A DNA stretch of 64,000 bases from Petunia secreta (taxonomy: Eukaryota; Streptophyta; Magnoliopsida; Solanales; Solanaceae). Location of the stretch: NCBI GenBank assembly GCA_029990175.1, contig JARKIP010000022.1, forward strand, positions 22,170,001-22,234,000, in the 5' to 3' direction. Made by a program: the position numbers and the translations under genes. Of this stretch, positions 46,003 to 59,014 are shown piece by piece (position 1 is the first letter of the stretch; each line of letters starts with the position of its first letter). A model generated the notes under the pieces. It had not been told where the DNA came from. It ran no database searches and saw nothing but the letters and a program-made list of their open reading frames with translations.

Positions 46003-46470
46003 TCAGGCTAAGAATTGCTGCATCATGGGCTCTCGAGCCGAATAGTCTCCGAGTACTGGTGGTGAATCACTTCTCAACTCAATCGTTTCTACTTCCATTT
46101 CGTTGGCCAATTCTAATCCTGCTATGGCAGCCTCGTACTCTGCCTCATTATTGGTCACTTTCTTTAACGTGATTGAGTGCCTCATTCTTTCCCCAATGGG
46201 AGCCACCAAAATTATTCCTAGCCCCGAGCCCTTTGAATTAGTAGCTCCATCTGTGTAGTGTGTCCAAACCCTAGAAATTGGTCCCTTAGACATTAAGTTC
46301 TCATTTTCAGCCTCGGGATGAATTGTAGCACTAAAATCAGCCACGAAGTCCGCCAATACTAGGGACTTTATGGCTGTTTGGGGCTGATAAGTAATGTCGT
46401 ATTCACTCAACTTGACTGCCCATTTAGATAACTTTCCCGACAACTCAGGTTTATACAATATATTTCTCAA
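46003..46470 (-). pseudogene. TAT second RNase H domain
   Basis: An open 155-codon stretch with WTHYTDGATNSKGSGLGI, NNEAEYEAAIAGLELA and LRSDSPPV. D, E and D of the catalytic set are present. This is the extra, archaeal/plant-like RNase H typical of the TAT lineage, following the retroviral-type RNase H at 46491-46709. Confidence 0.85.
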
Positions 46471-46490
46471 GGGGAAGGTTGTAACTACGG

Positions 46491-47513
46491 CTATAGGATG
46501 ACATTGAAAATAAGGCTAAAGTTTTCGAGCATTGACAACAAGGCAAGTGCTAATTTTTCTAGATGGGGGTACTTGGTTTCAGCATCTAGGAGTGTGTTGC
46601 TCACATAATAGATGGGTTGCTTCTTTCCATCCTCCTCACGAACCATGACCACACTCGCAGACACCTCGAACACGGCACCAATAATATTCTCCATCTTTTG
46701 TCTTTGCAAGCAATGATGCTTTAGCCTAGTAATGTTTCCATTCCTTCAATGCTTCCTTGCACTCCGGTGTCCATTCAAAGGCAGTATTCTTCTTTAAGAC
46801 CGAGAAGAACTTGTACCATTGCTCAAAGATCCTTGAGATAAATCTACTCAAGGCAGCAATTCGGCAAGGTAAGCGTTGAACTTCTTTAGTCCCCGGGAGA
46901 ACATCAGAGATTTCTTCAATATTTCGGGGTTCGCCTAGCTCGGAGATGATGAACCCCAAAAAATTTCCCGAACCAACCGAAATGCACACTTCTCGAGGTT
47001 TAACTTCATATTAGATTGCCTCAAAATGGCAAAGGCTTCCCTCAAGTGACTCAGATGATCTTCCATCTGAATCGATTTGACTAGCATGTCGTATATATAA
47101 ACTTCCATCGACTTCCCAGTGTAATTTTTGAATATTCGACACACTAGCCTTTGGTATGTTGCTCCAGCATTCTTGAGTACAAAGGGCATCACTTTTTAGA
47201 AATACATGCCTCGATCAATGATGAATGCAGTCTTCTCTTCATCTTTCGGATCCATCAAGATTTGATTATACCCCGAATACGTGTCCAAGAAGGTTAACAG
47301 CTTGTGTCCAGCCATGGAGTCAATTAATCTATCAATTTGTGGCAATGGATACAAATCTTTGGGCCAAGCTTTATTCAAATCTATATAATCCACGCACATC
47401 CTCCATTTTTCATTCTTCTTTGGCACGACCACTACATTGGTGAGCCATTCGGGGTACCTGACCTCCCTCATGAAGCCATTATCAAGCAGTTTCCTTATTC
47501 CATCTTCGATCAC
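46491..47513 (-). pseudogene. TAT reverse transcriptase and first RNase H
   Basis: Three overlapping broken frames: 47513-47196 (NVVVVPKKNEKWRMCVDYIDLN and FLDTYSGYNQI), 47192-46935 (MPFVLKNAGATYQRLV and YIYDMLVKS, in which the usual YIDD catalytic motif has become YIYD), and 46989-46491 (thumb and first RNase H, VVMVREEDGKKQPIYYVSN). Frameshifts occur near 47195 and 46960. Loss of a catalytic Asp shows that the copy is dead. Confidence 0.9.
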
Positions 47514-47521
47514 CTTCTTCC

Positions 47522-49125
47522 TTATGCAGCATGTGGCATCTTCTTTTGCTTCACTGGAGTATGGTGAGGGTCCACATTGAGCTTGTATGTCATAATCTCC
47601 GGATTAATCCCAACCATGTCGGTCTGGGACCACGCAAAACAATCATCGTTGGACTTCAATAACTCAACAATATCTTTCTTCGACTCCAGGTCCAACTTCG
47701 AGCCGACGAACACCATTCTATCTAGAAATTCCTTCGACAGCGTGAAGGATTCAAATTCCTCGATGGTTGAGTCCTCGGCTTTTTGCTTTCCAGGTTCTTG
47801 ACTACATACCGGGATCTTTTCCACCACACCTTCTTGCGGATCCATTTTATGAGTCAACCCTCATCTTCGTCAGACCCCGAGTACATTGATTGCAATTTTG
47901 ATGGTCCACTCGGGACGACTCCACTCTTCAAGGCAATTAAATAAAATTCTCTAGCTACTCGTTCCTCACCTCGGATTGAACGAATTCACCAAGGAGTAAG
48001 GAATTTGATGATTTGGTGAAGAGTAGATAGCACAGCTTCAATCGCATGAATCCAAGGTCTCCCGAGGATCACATTGTATGCCACGTCCTCAGGCATAACC
48101 TGGAACATAGTTTCTTTCATAACTCCTTCAGCATATGTAGTGAGTGTAATCTCACCCAGTCTTTTCTCCGTTGAGTTGTTGAAGCCAGTCAAGAGGGTTG
48201 ACTTCGGGACAATAAGGTCCTTCAACAACATCTTTTTCACTGCCTCGTAGCTTGTAATGTTCATCGAGCTCTCGGGGTCAATCCAGACTCATTTGATATC
48301 CGAGTCGTTGATTCTCAGCATAATGACCAAAGCATCATGATGCGTAAACATCATCCCATCACAATCATCATCATAAAAAACAATTTTTTTACCCAAACCT
48401 CAAATTCAAGTTCTTTTCTCCATCATAATGGAGAGCTTTGTAGACTTCTTTGTGATGAAAAAGTTCACCGTGTTTACCTCCGAACCCCCTGTTATAACAT
48501 TCACAACCCTCTTGGAGGATAGGGCCCTCGGTGGTTGTGTGTCCCCCCTATTCTTTGCAAAGTTCATCTTTCCCTTATCAGTCAGCGTTCTTTTAACATG
48601 CCCTTCTTAAGCAAATGGGGCACCTCGAGGCGTAACGCCTTGCAGTCCTCGGTAAAGTGCCAATAGTTAGCATGAAAGTCGCAATAGAAGTTGTGGTCCC
48701 TCTTCCCAGGGGCCTTTCTCATATCCTTTAGAAGTCTTACCCCTGATTAGTCATCCATTTTAACGAGTTTAACAACTCCTCGTTCGACATGTTGAAATTG
48801 TACTAAAAAATTCAAGGTAAATCCTAATCCTTAGACACTAAGGAAGTCCCAGTTGCATTCTTCTGATTAACATTTGCTTTAACCCTTCCTCCAATCCATT
48901 GGCTCCCATGCTTTTCCCTAAGCCTTTAACTCACGTGTTGCTTTTGTGAGTTGTAAGGGTTATATCGACCCTCCGAGTTTCCACGTGGCACCTCGGCGCG
49001 TTGGGAAGACTCGGCACGACTTTTATAACCATAGCCTCGGCCAGCTGCTCTCCATTCTCTTCCTCCAGTCTTACTTCAGCAGTAGCTCTATCGTTCAATT
49101 CATCCCATGTTTGAGCTTGCCACTG
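47522..49125 (-). pseudogene. TAT gag C-terminus and protease
   Basis: The zinc-knuckle-like CDFHANYWHFTEDCKALR lies near 48690-48620. The protease region 48264-47986 has VAYNVILGRPWIHAIEAV, the C-terminal ILGRPW motif of TAT proteases. The link to RT (47857-47522) shows DCFAWSQTDMVGINPEIM, the standard start of TAT RT. Stops and shifts throughout. Confidence 0.8.
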
Positions 49126-50104
49126 TTACAGTTCTTTTTTCAACTCGGCAGTAGTTTCGGAGTTGCTGACGTTGATGTTCCTTTCGAACGCCATGATTTC
49201 CAAATTGTCGTCTATCATTGGCAATTCCATTCTCTCTATTTGGAAGCGTTCTAGGAAGTCTTTAATAGGCTCCCGGAACCATTGTTTAACCTCAAAGATT
49301 TCCTTCTTCTGCTTGAGGATATTTTGTGCTCCGGTATGAGCTTTAATGAACAAATCAGCCATCTCATTAAAGTTCGAGATAGATTCGACGGGTAGGTGCA
49401 TATACCAGCGTAGTGCTCCTTTTTCTAAGGTATCTCCAAATTTCTTCAAGAACATGGACTCCTTCTCCATTGGGATCAGATCGTTTCCTTTCACCATAGC
49501 CATGAACTCAGTCACGTGCTCAACAGGGTCGGTCGTACCATCAAACTTTTTCTGGATCTTCATCTTGAAATATTTTAGGATGGGCACCGGAGAGACCTCG
49601 GGCTTGTAAGCCAGCTGCCTATATTTATCGATATCTAAGATTCTTTGAGTCTTCCTCACCCCGGGGATATTTTCGAGACATTTTTTGAATTGGGCTTTGA
49701 AATTCCTTTTCCACTTCTCAAATTCTACCGAGACGCTTGTTTCCGCCATTGTGGGAACCGTCCCGAAAGGTGTATTGATATGTGGACAAATCCCCAAGCC
49801 TCCAGATGTAGCCCCGTTCGGAGGTCCCTGTTGTCGCGCCCACAGGAACAAAGTTTGGGATGCCTCCAGCTGGAGCCACGGGTGGAGTGTTGGCAGAGAT
49901 AGCATTGTTTCTCGTCTAGATAGTTTCTAATGAACTACGAAATTTAGCGTTGATGTTTGCTCGCTCAGCAAGCTGCCCCTGAATTTGTTGCAAAAAATTC
50001 ATAACGTTCACTTGAAATGGATCATTCGACCCTGATAAAGAAAGGTCAACTGGAGGCGGAGGCAGAGGAGGTGGAGGTACACCACCTGGTAGAGGTAGGG
50101 GCAC
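49126..50104 (-). pseudogene. TAT gag, main domain
   Basis: The 259-codon open stretch 49905-49126 has the gag motif KKFDGTTDPVEHVTEFM, FGDTLEKGALRWYMHLP and NFNEMADLFIKAH. The Pro-rich upstream part (50104-49916) is in another frame. Gag of the TAT lineage. Confidence 0.88.
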
Positions 50105-50242
50105 AAATCCTCCACCACTAGTTTCCTATCGGGGCGTGGTTTATTTCCATTCAAAGTTTCTTCATTATCAACGATCGTCAAGAATCAAAGTTGTAAGCAT
50201 GAACAAACGTGTCGTACAACTTTAGAATAAAGCATAAATATT

Positions 50243-50264
50243 TGATCCCCACAGACGATGCCAA
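50243..50264 (-). other. Primer-site region of the TAT element
   Basis: In sense, TTGGCATCGTCTGTGGGGAT follows the LTR end. It is close to the TTGGCGCCGTCTGTGGG motif common after plant Gypsy 5' LTRs. Confidence 0.7.
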
Positions 50265-50266
50265 TT

Positions 50267-50833
50267 TGTATTGACCTAAATCATATTAGGACAACCAATC
50301 GAATTGGTAAGGGATTTACAAACAATATGTTGTATCAAAGTTTCTAAAAGAACTATAAATTAATGAAGATAATTGTACAGTAAGAACAAAAATGTGATTC
50401 CAATAATAATTGTTGCAAGACTACAATTAGACTGAGTTTCTATAAGTATTTCTGAATCATTTACAAGCTGAAAGAGATGGTATTTATAGCCTATCGTATT
50501 GAGGTAAATCAGGATCATTATCCCACGTCGAGATCGTAGGTTGCCCACTCTCCGCCCGTTGAATGCTAAGTTAATAGATGGAGATCATGGGGTAACTCAC
50601 CCGCTGAAGTTGATCTGTCTCCCGAGGCTTGAATCATTTGCCTCGAGGAGATGGATGTCGTATTCCCCGAGGCAGCTTCTCCTTGTAGCTTGTAGACGAA
50701 TTTGACCTCAGAGCTCCGCCCCAGGGGCCATGCAATTTGCCTCAATCGAGGTCAACAATCAGATCTCGACAAGATACGCCCCAAGTCGTGCGCTCGAGGT
50801 GACACTTATGCATTCTATATTTTACCCAATATA
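50267..50833 (-). mobile_element. 5' LTR of the TAT element
   Basis: 567 bp, sense start TATATTGGG (family TGTAYTGGG) and end CAATACA. It pairs with 42393-42954 in opposite orientation. The complement of the flanking 50834-50838 is AACAA. Confidence 0.9.
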
Positions 50834-50838
50834 TTGTT

Positions 50839-52278
50839 TTGACTATGACAACACTATTTTCTTCGATGCGTAAAACCAACAAAGAGATGAGCAGATTTGC
50901 TCCTATAAATGTCAATGATAGACTTGAAGAGGGGAAATATAAGTATTATTTTTTAATTATCAAATGATTAACAAATATAATATATGGTTGCAGAAACTTT
51001 GTAAAGAAAAAAACAAGGCAAAAGAAAGTAATCATTAATAATGTTCACGGTATAATTAAATTATGCCTTTTCTAAGTATGTTACTCCTACGAAAAGCTAA
51101 TTTTTAATATTAACAATTTTCAATTGTGCAATCCTTTTTATGTTTAAAAGGATGTTTTTAATGACAAGACATAATTATATATTATTTTTTCTTTGTGAAG
51201 GATGTAAATATATCTGCTGCTTAAAAAATAAAAAGAACACAAAGAAAAATTTAAATACATGCATTTCGCCCAAATTCTGAAAAAACATATGGCGTGCATC
51301 CAGCATATTATTGATACTTTGTATAATGGAAGCCAATCTTTTCCAAACAAGGAGAATGGTCTTTATTCCTCAAGCCCAAATGGATAAATCTTAAGACTTA
51401 AATCAACCTAAATGAAACTCAAACACCAATTAGTTAGCACCACCAATTCGAGTTCCGATCTTTATTGGAACTCATCGAACACACCGATTACTAAACCTTA
51501 CGCTCTGGGCTTTATATGAACCTCCTAACACTAAAACAAACCTAATAATATAATATTCAGATCTCAAATCGTTTGCAACAGTATTACAGCAGTTAAAGTA
51601 CAATTATAGTGGCTAAAGACCACTACTCTTCTAATATAGGTAAAATGTTGAGTATGGAAAATTTCCATGCTCTTTCCATGAGTATCATGGGATGAAATGA
51701 TGAAGTAACTATGCTCTTCAAGTAGTGTATTTAGAGTGAAGAGAACCAATTATTACAGTGATGTTCAATTTAAAGTTACGAGGGCTCACGTTCACACAAT
51801 AAAAAATGCTCGACCATTTTATAAAGTTCAAGAATAAATTTAAACCATTTTGCATTGTTCACGAGCATATTTGACATTCTCCATCATAAAAAAGTTATAC
51901 GTGTTGGGAAGATTTTTGTTAGTGAATAATGGCATCTTTTTGCCAATTTTATAACGCCATGGGTATAATTGTCACCGCAGCAATAAATAAAGAGCTTATC
52001 TACTCAATTCCTTATATATACACTTCGCAATATTAATGTCAACTGAGTTGTTTCGTTCACTTCTATGTATAAGTAATCATCACAATGATTTGTCTAGCTT
52101 TATTTTAATTTTTATTATCAAACTAACCTAAAGATAAGACGCTACATGTACGAGACATAACGTAACAAGATTCTCTATTATAATACAGTTATTAGGTGGT
52201 AAAATCATACTTAAACTCATACTTATGCTTTACTTGAATTTGGTGCAATTTAATTGTTTGACATTTTATATTGGCATC
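50839..52278. other. AT-rich DNA without recognisable features
   Basis: About 1.4 kb of AT-rich sequence. Small ORFs (under 70 codons) show no motif. No LTR, TIR or tRNA signal seen. It may be old pre-insertion DNA. Confidence 0.5.
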
Positions 52279-52293
52279 ATATCCCCCTCCGTA

Positions 52294-52770
52294 CCACCGA
52301 GTAATGTGGTATAGCGGATGTGGCTACTCCTCCCTTAAACCAAGGTCTCGGATTCAAGTACTGGGTATGGAAAAATCACTGGTGGGAGCGCTTCTCCCCG
52401 AATGCGGCCCTACGCGCAGGGACGTACCTACCTAAATGGTACCGGTGTCGTCGGACACCAGTCGACTAAATTTTTTTGTTAAATATATATATTATATTAG
52501 TAAGAAAAAAAAGAAAATTTACTATAAAAATATAAAATGACACCACTAAAACAAGAGATGTCGTAGCTAAGTTGGCTGAAGTGTGAGTTATAGTCTTTAG
52601 CGTCGATGGATCGAATCCAGCTAGCAACTCTAAAGTATAGATTTTTATGTTTTAGACACCATTCATTAAAAAATTTGTGTACGCCACTGCCTACGCGGCG
52701 CGAATCCGAATTAGTCGGGGCTCTAGTGAGCATACCGGACACCGGGTGGGAAATCAAAAAAAAAAAATCT
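52294..52770 (+). mobile_element. tRNA-derived SINE, interrupted by a MITE
   Basis: A perfect 15-bp target duplication ATATCCCCCTCCGTA lies at 52279-52293 and 52771-52785. The head contains a TGTGGCTAC-type A-box region and GGTCTCGGATTCAAGT, close to a Pol III B box. The body has GGTGGGAGCG.. and ..GGACACCGGGTGGGAAA, and the tail is an A run. Without the insertion it is about 200 bp, a normal SINE length. Confidence 0.85.
52417..52689. mobile_element. hAT-type MITE (273 bp) inside the SINE
   Basis: Terminal inverted repeats CAGGGACGTAC at the left and the complement of CAGTGGCGTAC at the right. The perfect 8-bp target duplication CCTACGCG (52409-52416 and 52690-52697) is diagnostic of hAT transposition. 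It is non-coding and non-autonomous. Confidence 0.88.
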
Positions 52771-52828
52771 ATATCCCCCTCCGTATATTTTGCATCTATA
52801 ACATCTTTATTTTCTATTCTCAAATTTA

Positions 52829-53559
52829 TACTACTAGAAATGTGTCGTTTTTCGACCGACAAACTCTGACCAACTTGAGGTGGTCGGAGATTTCCGACTG
52901 AAATGGTCGGAAAATTTATATACATCAATTTTTAATTTTTTTTTGTTATTTCTGAGTGAATCGGTTGGTAAGTTTATTAACTTTTTAAGTGCCCCGACCG
53001 ATTAGGTCGAAACCTCTGTGATATTATACATGCATCCCTTTTCTTTTTCATTCTCTTTCTTTTCCTTTTCTCTTTCTCCTCTCTCTTCCTCTTCGACCCA
53101 ATCTCTTCTTCCCCTCTACCCATTTTTCCCCGCCAATCCGGTGAAATAGGTAACTGCTACATCATCTTTCCCCAACCAATTTTCTCTTTTCCAAAATTTG
53201 AAAAATACTAACTTTTTGTGTTAGTGCATAAATTGAAAGAAGTAGTGGTTTGACTGTGAAGTCCGACGACTGTGGACTCTGGCCGAATAACATTTCCAGC
53301 CAGATCTTTTTTTTTTTTTTTTTGTGAAAAATCGATATAATTCACACTATCAAAAGTTGAAACATAAAATGTTTATGGGTTGTAATGAAACTGCATTTGT
53401 AGCTCTTAGTTCTAGTTCATGTTAATACTATGAGCTCTTAGTTCTTGCTCATATTGATTATTATAAGCAGAAGCTTCACTACTTAGTGAAAATAAAATGA
53501 GTTATACCCCTTCATAAAAAACGAAATGATTTATACTCCTTTATCAAAAAGAAAATGAG
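52829..53559. mobile_element. CACTA-like (En/Spm) terminus, truncated
   Basis: TACTACTAGAAATG at 52829 resembles a CACTACTAGAAA terminus. It is followed by clustered subterminal motifs TTTTCGACCGAC, GGTCGGAGATTTCCGAC and GGTCGGAAA within 100 bp. I found no matching right terminus. The rest, including a pyrimidine-rich tract at 53035-53130, is unassigned. Confidence 0.5.
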
Positions 53560-55490
53560 TTTTGACACCCAATTTTTCCCTCCAATTTTCATAATTGGTC
53601 ATACCTAAATTTAAAATGCAATATTAATTTCTCGAACAAATTGCATTGATTATCATGCATTTATCTATATCGCCCTTATCATCAATCCCCTATCTATATA
53701 CATATCTATTTAAATGTGATTATATTACATAATTTCATCATTTAGGTCTTTTTTCAAGAAACTTGCACAATTTTGTAACTATTCGTACGATTAGTACATT
53801 TGAATACCTATTTTCTAATTATTTACACCTAACTAATATTATCTAAATTCATTTACAATTATTTTAAATTAATTATTATTTTTTCCTAAGTTACAAACAT
53901 TACTCTTTATGTTTTATTAATTATTCTTTCATTTATTGGCATTTTAAAGTTAATTATTGGCCAAATATACTCCTATATACACTAAATATACACTAGTACT
54001 CAATACTTATGCTACATATACATATCAGCCACGCGCGCGCGCACGTGGCATATTCTCGGCCAATCACGCGTCCACACTACACCCTACCCATTTTTTAAAT
54101 TTTTTCCTTTATCCAAACAGCCTCTTCACCAAATAAACCCTAATCATTACCCTACTCCCTCCACAAATTTCAGCCGCCGCACCCTCTTCCCTCTCCCAAA
54201 ATCTATCGTGGCTCCACCCTAAATCCCGCCATTAAGGCTGCCCGCTCTTCTGTCTCTCCCTCTCTCTCTTGGTCCGTTTCATACAAAACAAAAGGAAAGC
54301 AAATCGTCTAATCATCACATGAATCCGAAAATGAAGCATGTTATTTTAACTCAAATCATTCGAATCAAAGACATACAAGGGAAAGATTGAAAATTTGAAA
54401 TCAAATCAAGTCGAAATGGGCAGAATCGAGGATGACTCGACCCGGCTCCTTCTTCCCCGACCCGACGCAGTTTCAATGAACAAGTAAAACACTCCTTTTC
54501 ATCATTTTCCATTAAAAATCATGCTTATTTGTTGAAAATAATATGTGATAATTGAGTTAATCTTAGTCATGTCTATATGGTCGATCTTTGAACTATTGCT
54601 TAAATCATGTTAAAACTAGTGGGACTGTCTCTATATAAATTTGAACGTCGAATACAACATTTGTGAGTAATGCTTGTCTATTTGAATCCATGCTAACTGA
54701 ATTCGATTCGTCACCATTTGGAATGGCTTATATTTTTCTTTATGCTTGTTTCATAATGAATCTTACTAAACTTTGAATAAAATCGCAATATTAACTTGTT
54801 TGTTACTGTTCGCCTTGGATTCATCATATTAGCATTGTTTGTGAAAATTTGCTAGCCTTAAGAGATAGAAAATTGGCTTACGAATACTTCTACTATTTGG
54901 TTTTAGTCAATATATATATTCTGGAATTTTGTTCATGCTGTATCTAGAGGTGAAGGAATTTGAATCCGAATTTCTTTTAGAAACCGATTAAAGTTTGTTT
55001 TATGAGAAACCATAATTGAATTTTGAATGTGATCTGGTTATTTCTCTCTTGAAGTATTTAGACAATTTTGTAGTGAAATACAAGTTGTAACTAGATTACT
55101 CCTAGAATTTTAATACAATCAGTGTATCAGCATATTGGAAATCTAATTTGATTCAAGTTATTTTGGGAGGGAAGCATGAAATCAGCGTGAATTTTGGGTT
55201 ATTTCAGAAAAGGAAAACTTTTACTTTTATTATATATTTTATTTTAAAAAAAATTAAATGAGTTTTTTTTAAACAAGGAAATATATATAAATATGATGTC
55301 CTATGATTTTTCTTGGATTGATAAAACAAATCTTTCTTTCATTCTTTAAAAACGTACTGATTTTATTTCTTTTACTTCTTTTCACACCTAGAAATTACTA
55401 GGATTTAGACCCCTACTATTACACTATAAAAGGGCATTCCCCTCCTCTTATTTTCTATTCTTTTCTTCTCTTGCACTATATTTTTGTTCG
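53560..55490 (+). mobile_element. Ogre/TAT-like LTR remnant (left part)
   Basis: TTTTGACACCCAATTTT at 53560 matches the LTR start of both Ogre-like elements. The next several hundred bases show loose similarity to 56803 onward (AT-rich, 'TGTGATTATATTA', GC-rich Pro-codon-like stretch near 54170-54250). The LTR end and primer site are missing, so a deletion joins it to 3' untranslated sequence. Confidence 0.5.
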
Positions 55491-56789
55491 CAGGGTACAC
55501 AGCCCGACGCGATAGGCATACATCTCATGACGAGAGGCATTAGCAATAGGTCCTTTTTACAAGGAGGCAGTAGCAGTAGGTCCTTTTTACAAGGAGGCAG
55601 TAGCAGTGCTGACGAGCACATAGGTCTCTTTATGAGAAGCACTGGCAAGACGATCCAATGACATGATAGTCTACTTTACATTTATAAATATTATTTGCAA
55701 CAAGCTCACCATTATTGCAGTAAACAGCGTGACAGTGTCCCAGGGTATATAGCCCGACACGACAAACAATTATCTCCTAACAAGACGCACCTAAATGAAT
55801 ATACCCAGAGGAGAAGCATATATTTCCTCATACTCAAAGCACTCTGAAAACAGACTAGACAACGACATGACAAAGGAGAGCTCAAATCTACAGGGGATTT
55901 TACTTTATCATTATCTTTGGTTGCACTTATCCTACTTTTGTTGCAGGACACTCTCCAACTCCTTGACAGACCCCTTAACAAACCCCTGCTCCATTTCACA
56001 TACCCTTACACTTGCTCCTCAGAAAATCACTTGCGTACATGAATTTGTGGAACCGAAAAACCTCAAATGCATAGTTATTCTGGAACACCATTCAAGAAGC
56101 TTAATCTCACAGACAATGCTTTTGCTATACCCACAAACTATCTATTTTTGTCGAGTTCCACAGCACTCAAATCTATATTTCTATATTCGTACAAGTGATC
56201 AACCTAATCTTTCATTCCTGGTTCGATGCCAATTTGTGTTCCTTCTTATTCAAGCCTATCTGTGTCAATCGTATGTGTTTTCGTGCTTAATCGGGCCCAT
56301 CTGTTTGAATCATGCACACTTATTGCGCTTTACTCCTCAATATTCCCCAGCTCATTCAAGACAATATTGAAGGCAATATGACTCGATTATTGAGATGAAG
56401 TGGAACCTATGTACGTGTAAACTCCTCTTTGTGGGTGTGTCGTGCACCACATCTCCATAACTAGGATGATTACAAGCCTCTTTTCCCACGCCCAATCTGT
56501 CGATGTCACCTCGTTTTCGAAAAAGCCTTTATTATATCCAGTAGTCATATCTCAACCAATTTCAAAGTACATTCAAATATAAACTTTGCATATTCTGACA
56601 AGTTTACTCTTGACACCCAAATCGTGCGTCATACACATCTCCCATACACACGGCCTGATTCTCGTGAGACCCGAGGTATGTAGGCAACTCAGAGACCGGG
56701 GTTCGGCCAAAAATACCCCAAAACACTCATTTTCCTTTTCAACACTTTATCTGTCCGTCGTGACAAAATTGGCTACCCCGTCAACTAAC
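55491..56789 (+). mobile_element. 3' untranslated interior of the second Ogre-like element
   Basis: It contains two 30-bp tandem copies of 'AGGTCCTTTTTACAAGGAGG' plus 'CAGTAGCAGT' at 55549-55608, and a diverged direct repeat around 'CAGGGTACACAGCCCGACGCG' (55492 and 55739). Conserved blocks at 56651-56709 and 56759-56785 match the first Ogre-like element. The 191-codon ORF at 55795-56370 shows no recognisable domain. Confidence 0.55.
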
Positions 56790-56802
56790 TTAGAGGGGCA
56801 GC
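56790..56802 (+). other. Polypurine tract of the second Ogre-like element
   Basis: TTAGAGGGGCAGC directly before the LTR start TGTCGACCCCC. Confidence 0.75.
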
Positions 56803-58963
56803 TGTCGACCCCCAATTTTGCCCCTCCTTTTCATATTAGTGGCCGTAATTTAACTTAAAGGTGCAATTTAATTGTTTGAGCAAATTCGCATTAGAATGCA
56901 TGCATTTACATGCATTATCCTCATTTATACATTATATATTTTTAATTGTGATTATATTATGTAACTTGCGTCATTGAGGCTATTTGTAAAATTATGGCTA
57001 TTTGTGTAATTTATCGCATAAATAGAGTTTTATAATTATTTGTGACTATTTATACGCATTTAACTTAAGTTGATCCCACTTGTTTCATCTGTGCATTTTT
57101 CTCTTCTTATGTATGTAATTTATGAATATTTTATTTTATATTTTTTATCCCGCACCTTTAAATTAAATAGCGGTCTAATTAAAATATCCGGTCAAAATTT
57201 TATACCGCTCATTTTTATTTCATAATATCGACATATTAATTTTAATTTAGTTTTTTCTTTGCACGTGGACAAAGGTTCTGCCGGATACATTCAATTGACA
57301 CCATAAACTTTTTTTTTCTTCAGATATATTTTAAATGAATTGATTCTCCAATTTCAACAAAACTTTGATACATCATTTATTCATTTTATTTATTTATTTA
57401 GTTATCCGCTTTTCAGCAGATTAGCTTTACTTCAAACTTAGACAAACATCATAACCAAAAACACTCCTTATATTTTTGCCACACGTTATTCCTTATTAAG
57501 TTAACCCAAAAATCACTGAACTTTCTCCATCAAATCCCCAAATCACCTCCTAATTACCCCTTAATCACTCCCTAATTTCCCAACGGGCTTGTGAAGTTTT
57601 TTTGGTATTTATTATTGCATTTTACTTTCTTATAGGGGGCAGAGACATGTATACATAGTACGAAATCAACATCAGCATACACGCACATATACAGTACTAC
57701 ACCATGAACGGACCTTCTCTCTCAACATTACATACACACACACTTACATAGGCAGACCCCACTAGCTTTTTCTTGGTCTTCTTACTCCCCATTACACACA
57801 CACATATACAACACATACATACAAAACAAAAACAAACACTTCACAGACAGCATACACAATTTTCCAAAGGCACCCCTCTTCAGTCTCCTTCCCCAAAATA
57901 CATTACTACCAACTCCATCATTTTCTTCACCAATCTGCACACCCACAATACAATATACAAAGACAAGAACACACACCTAAACGATACATACACACGTCGT
58001 ATTCGGTGCATCAATACAAGCCACAAAACCCCTTCTCCTTCCCTTAAAACCATATGTAAAGTATAATTACACCTCCACCTTCACTCACACTAAAAAGTCA
58101 CCGTACACCCACTCCTTTCCGCCATCGCCAAAACCCAAACATCATAGAACAAGCACCCACGCAAAATCAACCGAAAGCAGGGGAGATCAGGATAGGGAGG
58201 ATGAAACAGAGCCGCGCCCGTGGAACCACTAGTCGCCACTGCCGGAAAATACCACCACCACCGGGAATTCCACATCGGTGGTTCAGTTTGCTCATCGTCG
58301 GTGAGCCGTATTTCAGCGCATCTGTGTTGTTCTCAGCCTATGCGTTTGGAGTTTGGGAACTCGACATTTGTTCTTGGTTTTGACGGCTCCACTACTGTTA
58401 TTTTGCTTATATGGTTTTGCCTAGCTTGGTTGTTTGCCTTAAAATGTTTCTGACATTGCTTTGATTGCAGAGTTTTGAATAACTTGTTTTGTTGAATCGT
58501 TTGGATATGCAGTTGACTCGTTTCTGTTTATATGCTTGACTGTGCATCTTTTAGTCATATATTACACAACTTATCTTGAACAGGTGCTATGTTATGCTAA
58601 CGGCCAAGTAAAATAATTACATATATTTATTTGAGGCGTATACACTGATTCGAACGGATACTATACTTAAACAGTCCCATCCCCGTGTCCTTAAAAATTG
58701 GCAATGATGATGAGTATACACTTTGCAAAATGAACATAGAGTGTGTAGGACTGGTACCTGGCATGGCAACACGGCCGGCCACCGTTGTTTGCAGCCTTAT
58801 CGACGTCCTTAAACCTCTACCCGATACGACGAAATCTGAGCCTAAAACCTTTAAAAAAATCTATTTTCCCTTATTATTATTATTATTTTATATATTATTA
58901 TTATTATTTTAATTATTATTTCTATTATTACTTCTTATTATTATTTTTATTTTATATATTATT

Positions 58964-59014
<51 letters not shown>

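Noticed and set aside
38701..50838. Two independent TAT elements in opposite orientation
   Set aside because: The shared AACAA duplication and complementary content (pol on one side, antisense ORF and 3' end on the other) fit one element better.
55795..56370. 191-codon ORF in the second Ogre-like element
   Set aside because: Low-complexity, no motif, in the 3' untranslated interior. Probably chance.
57640..58060. CA-rich sequence as a possible gene leader with a 97-codon ORF
   Set aside because: Low-complexity ACAC repeats within an LTR, with no coding signature.
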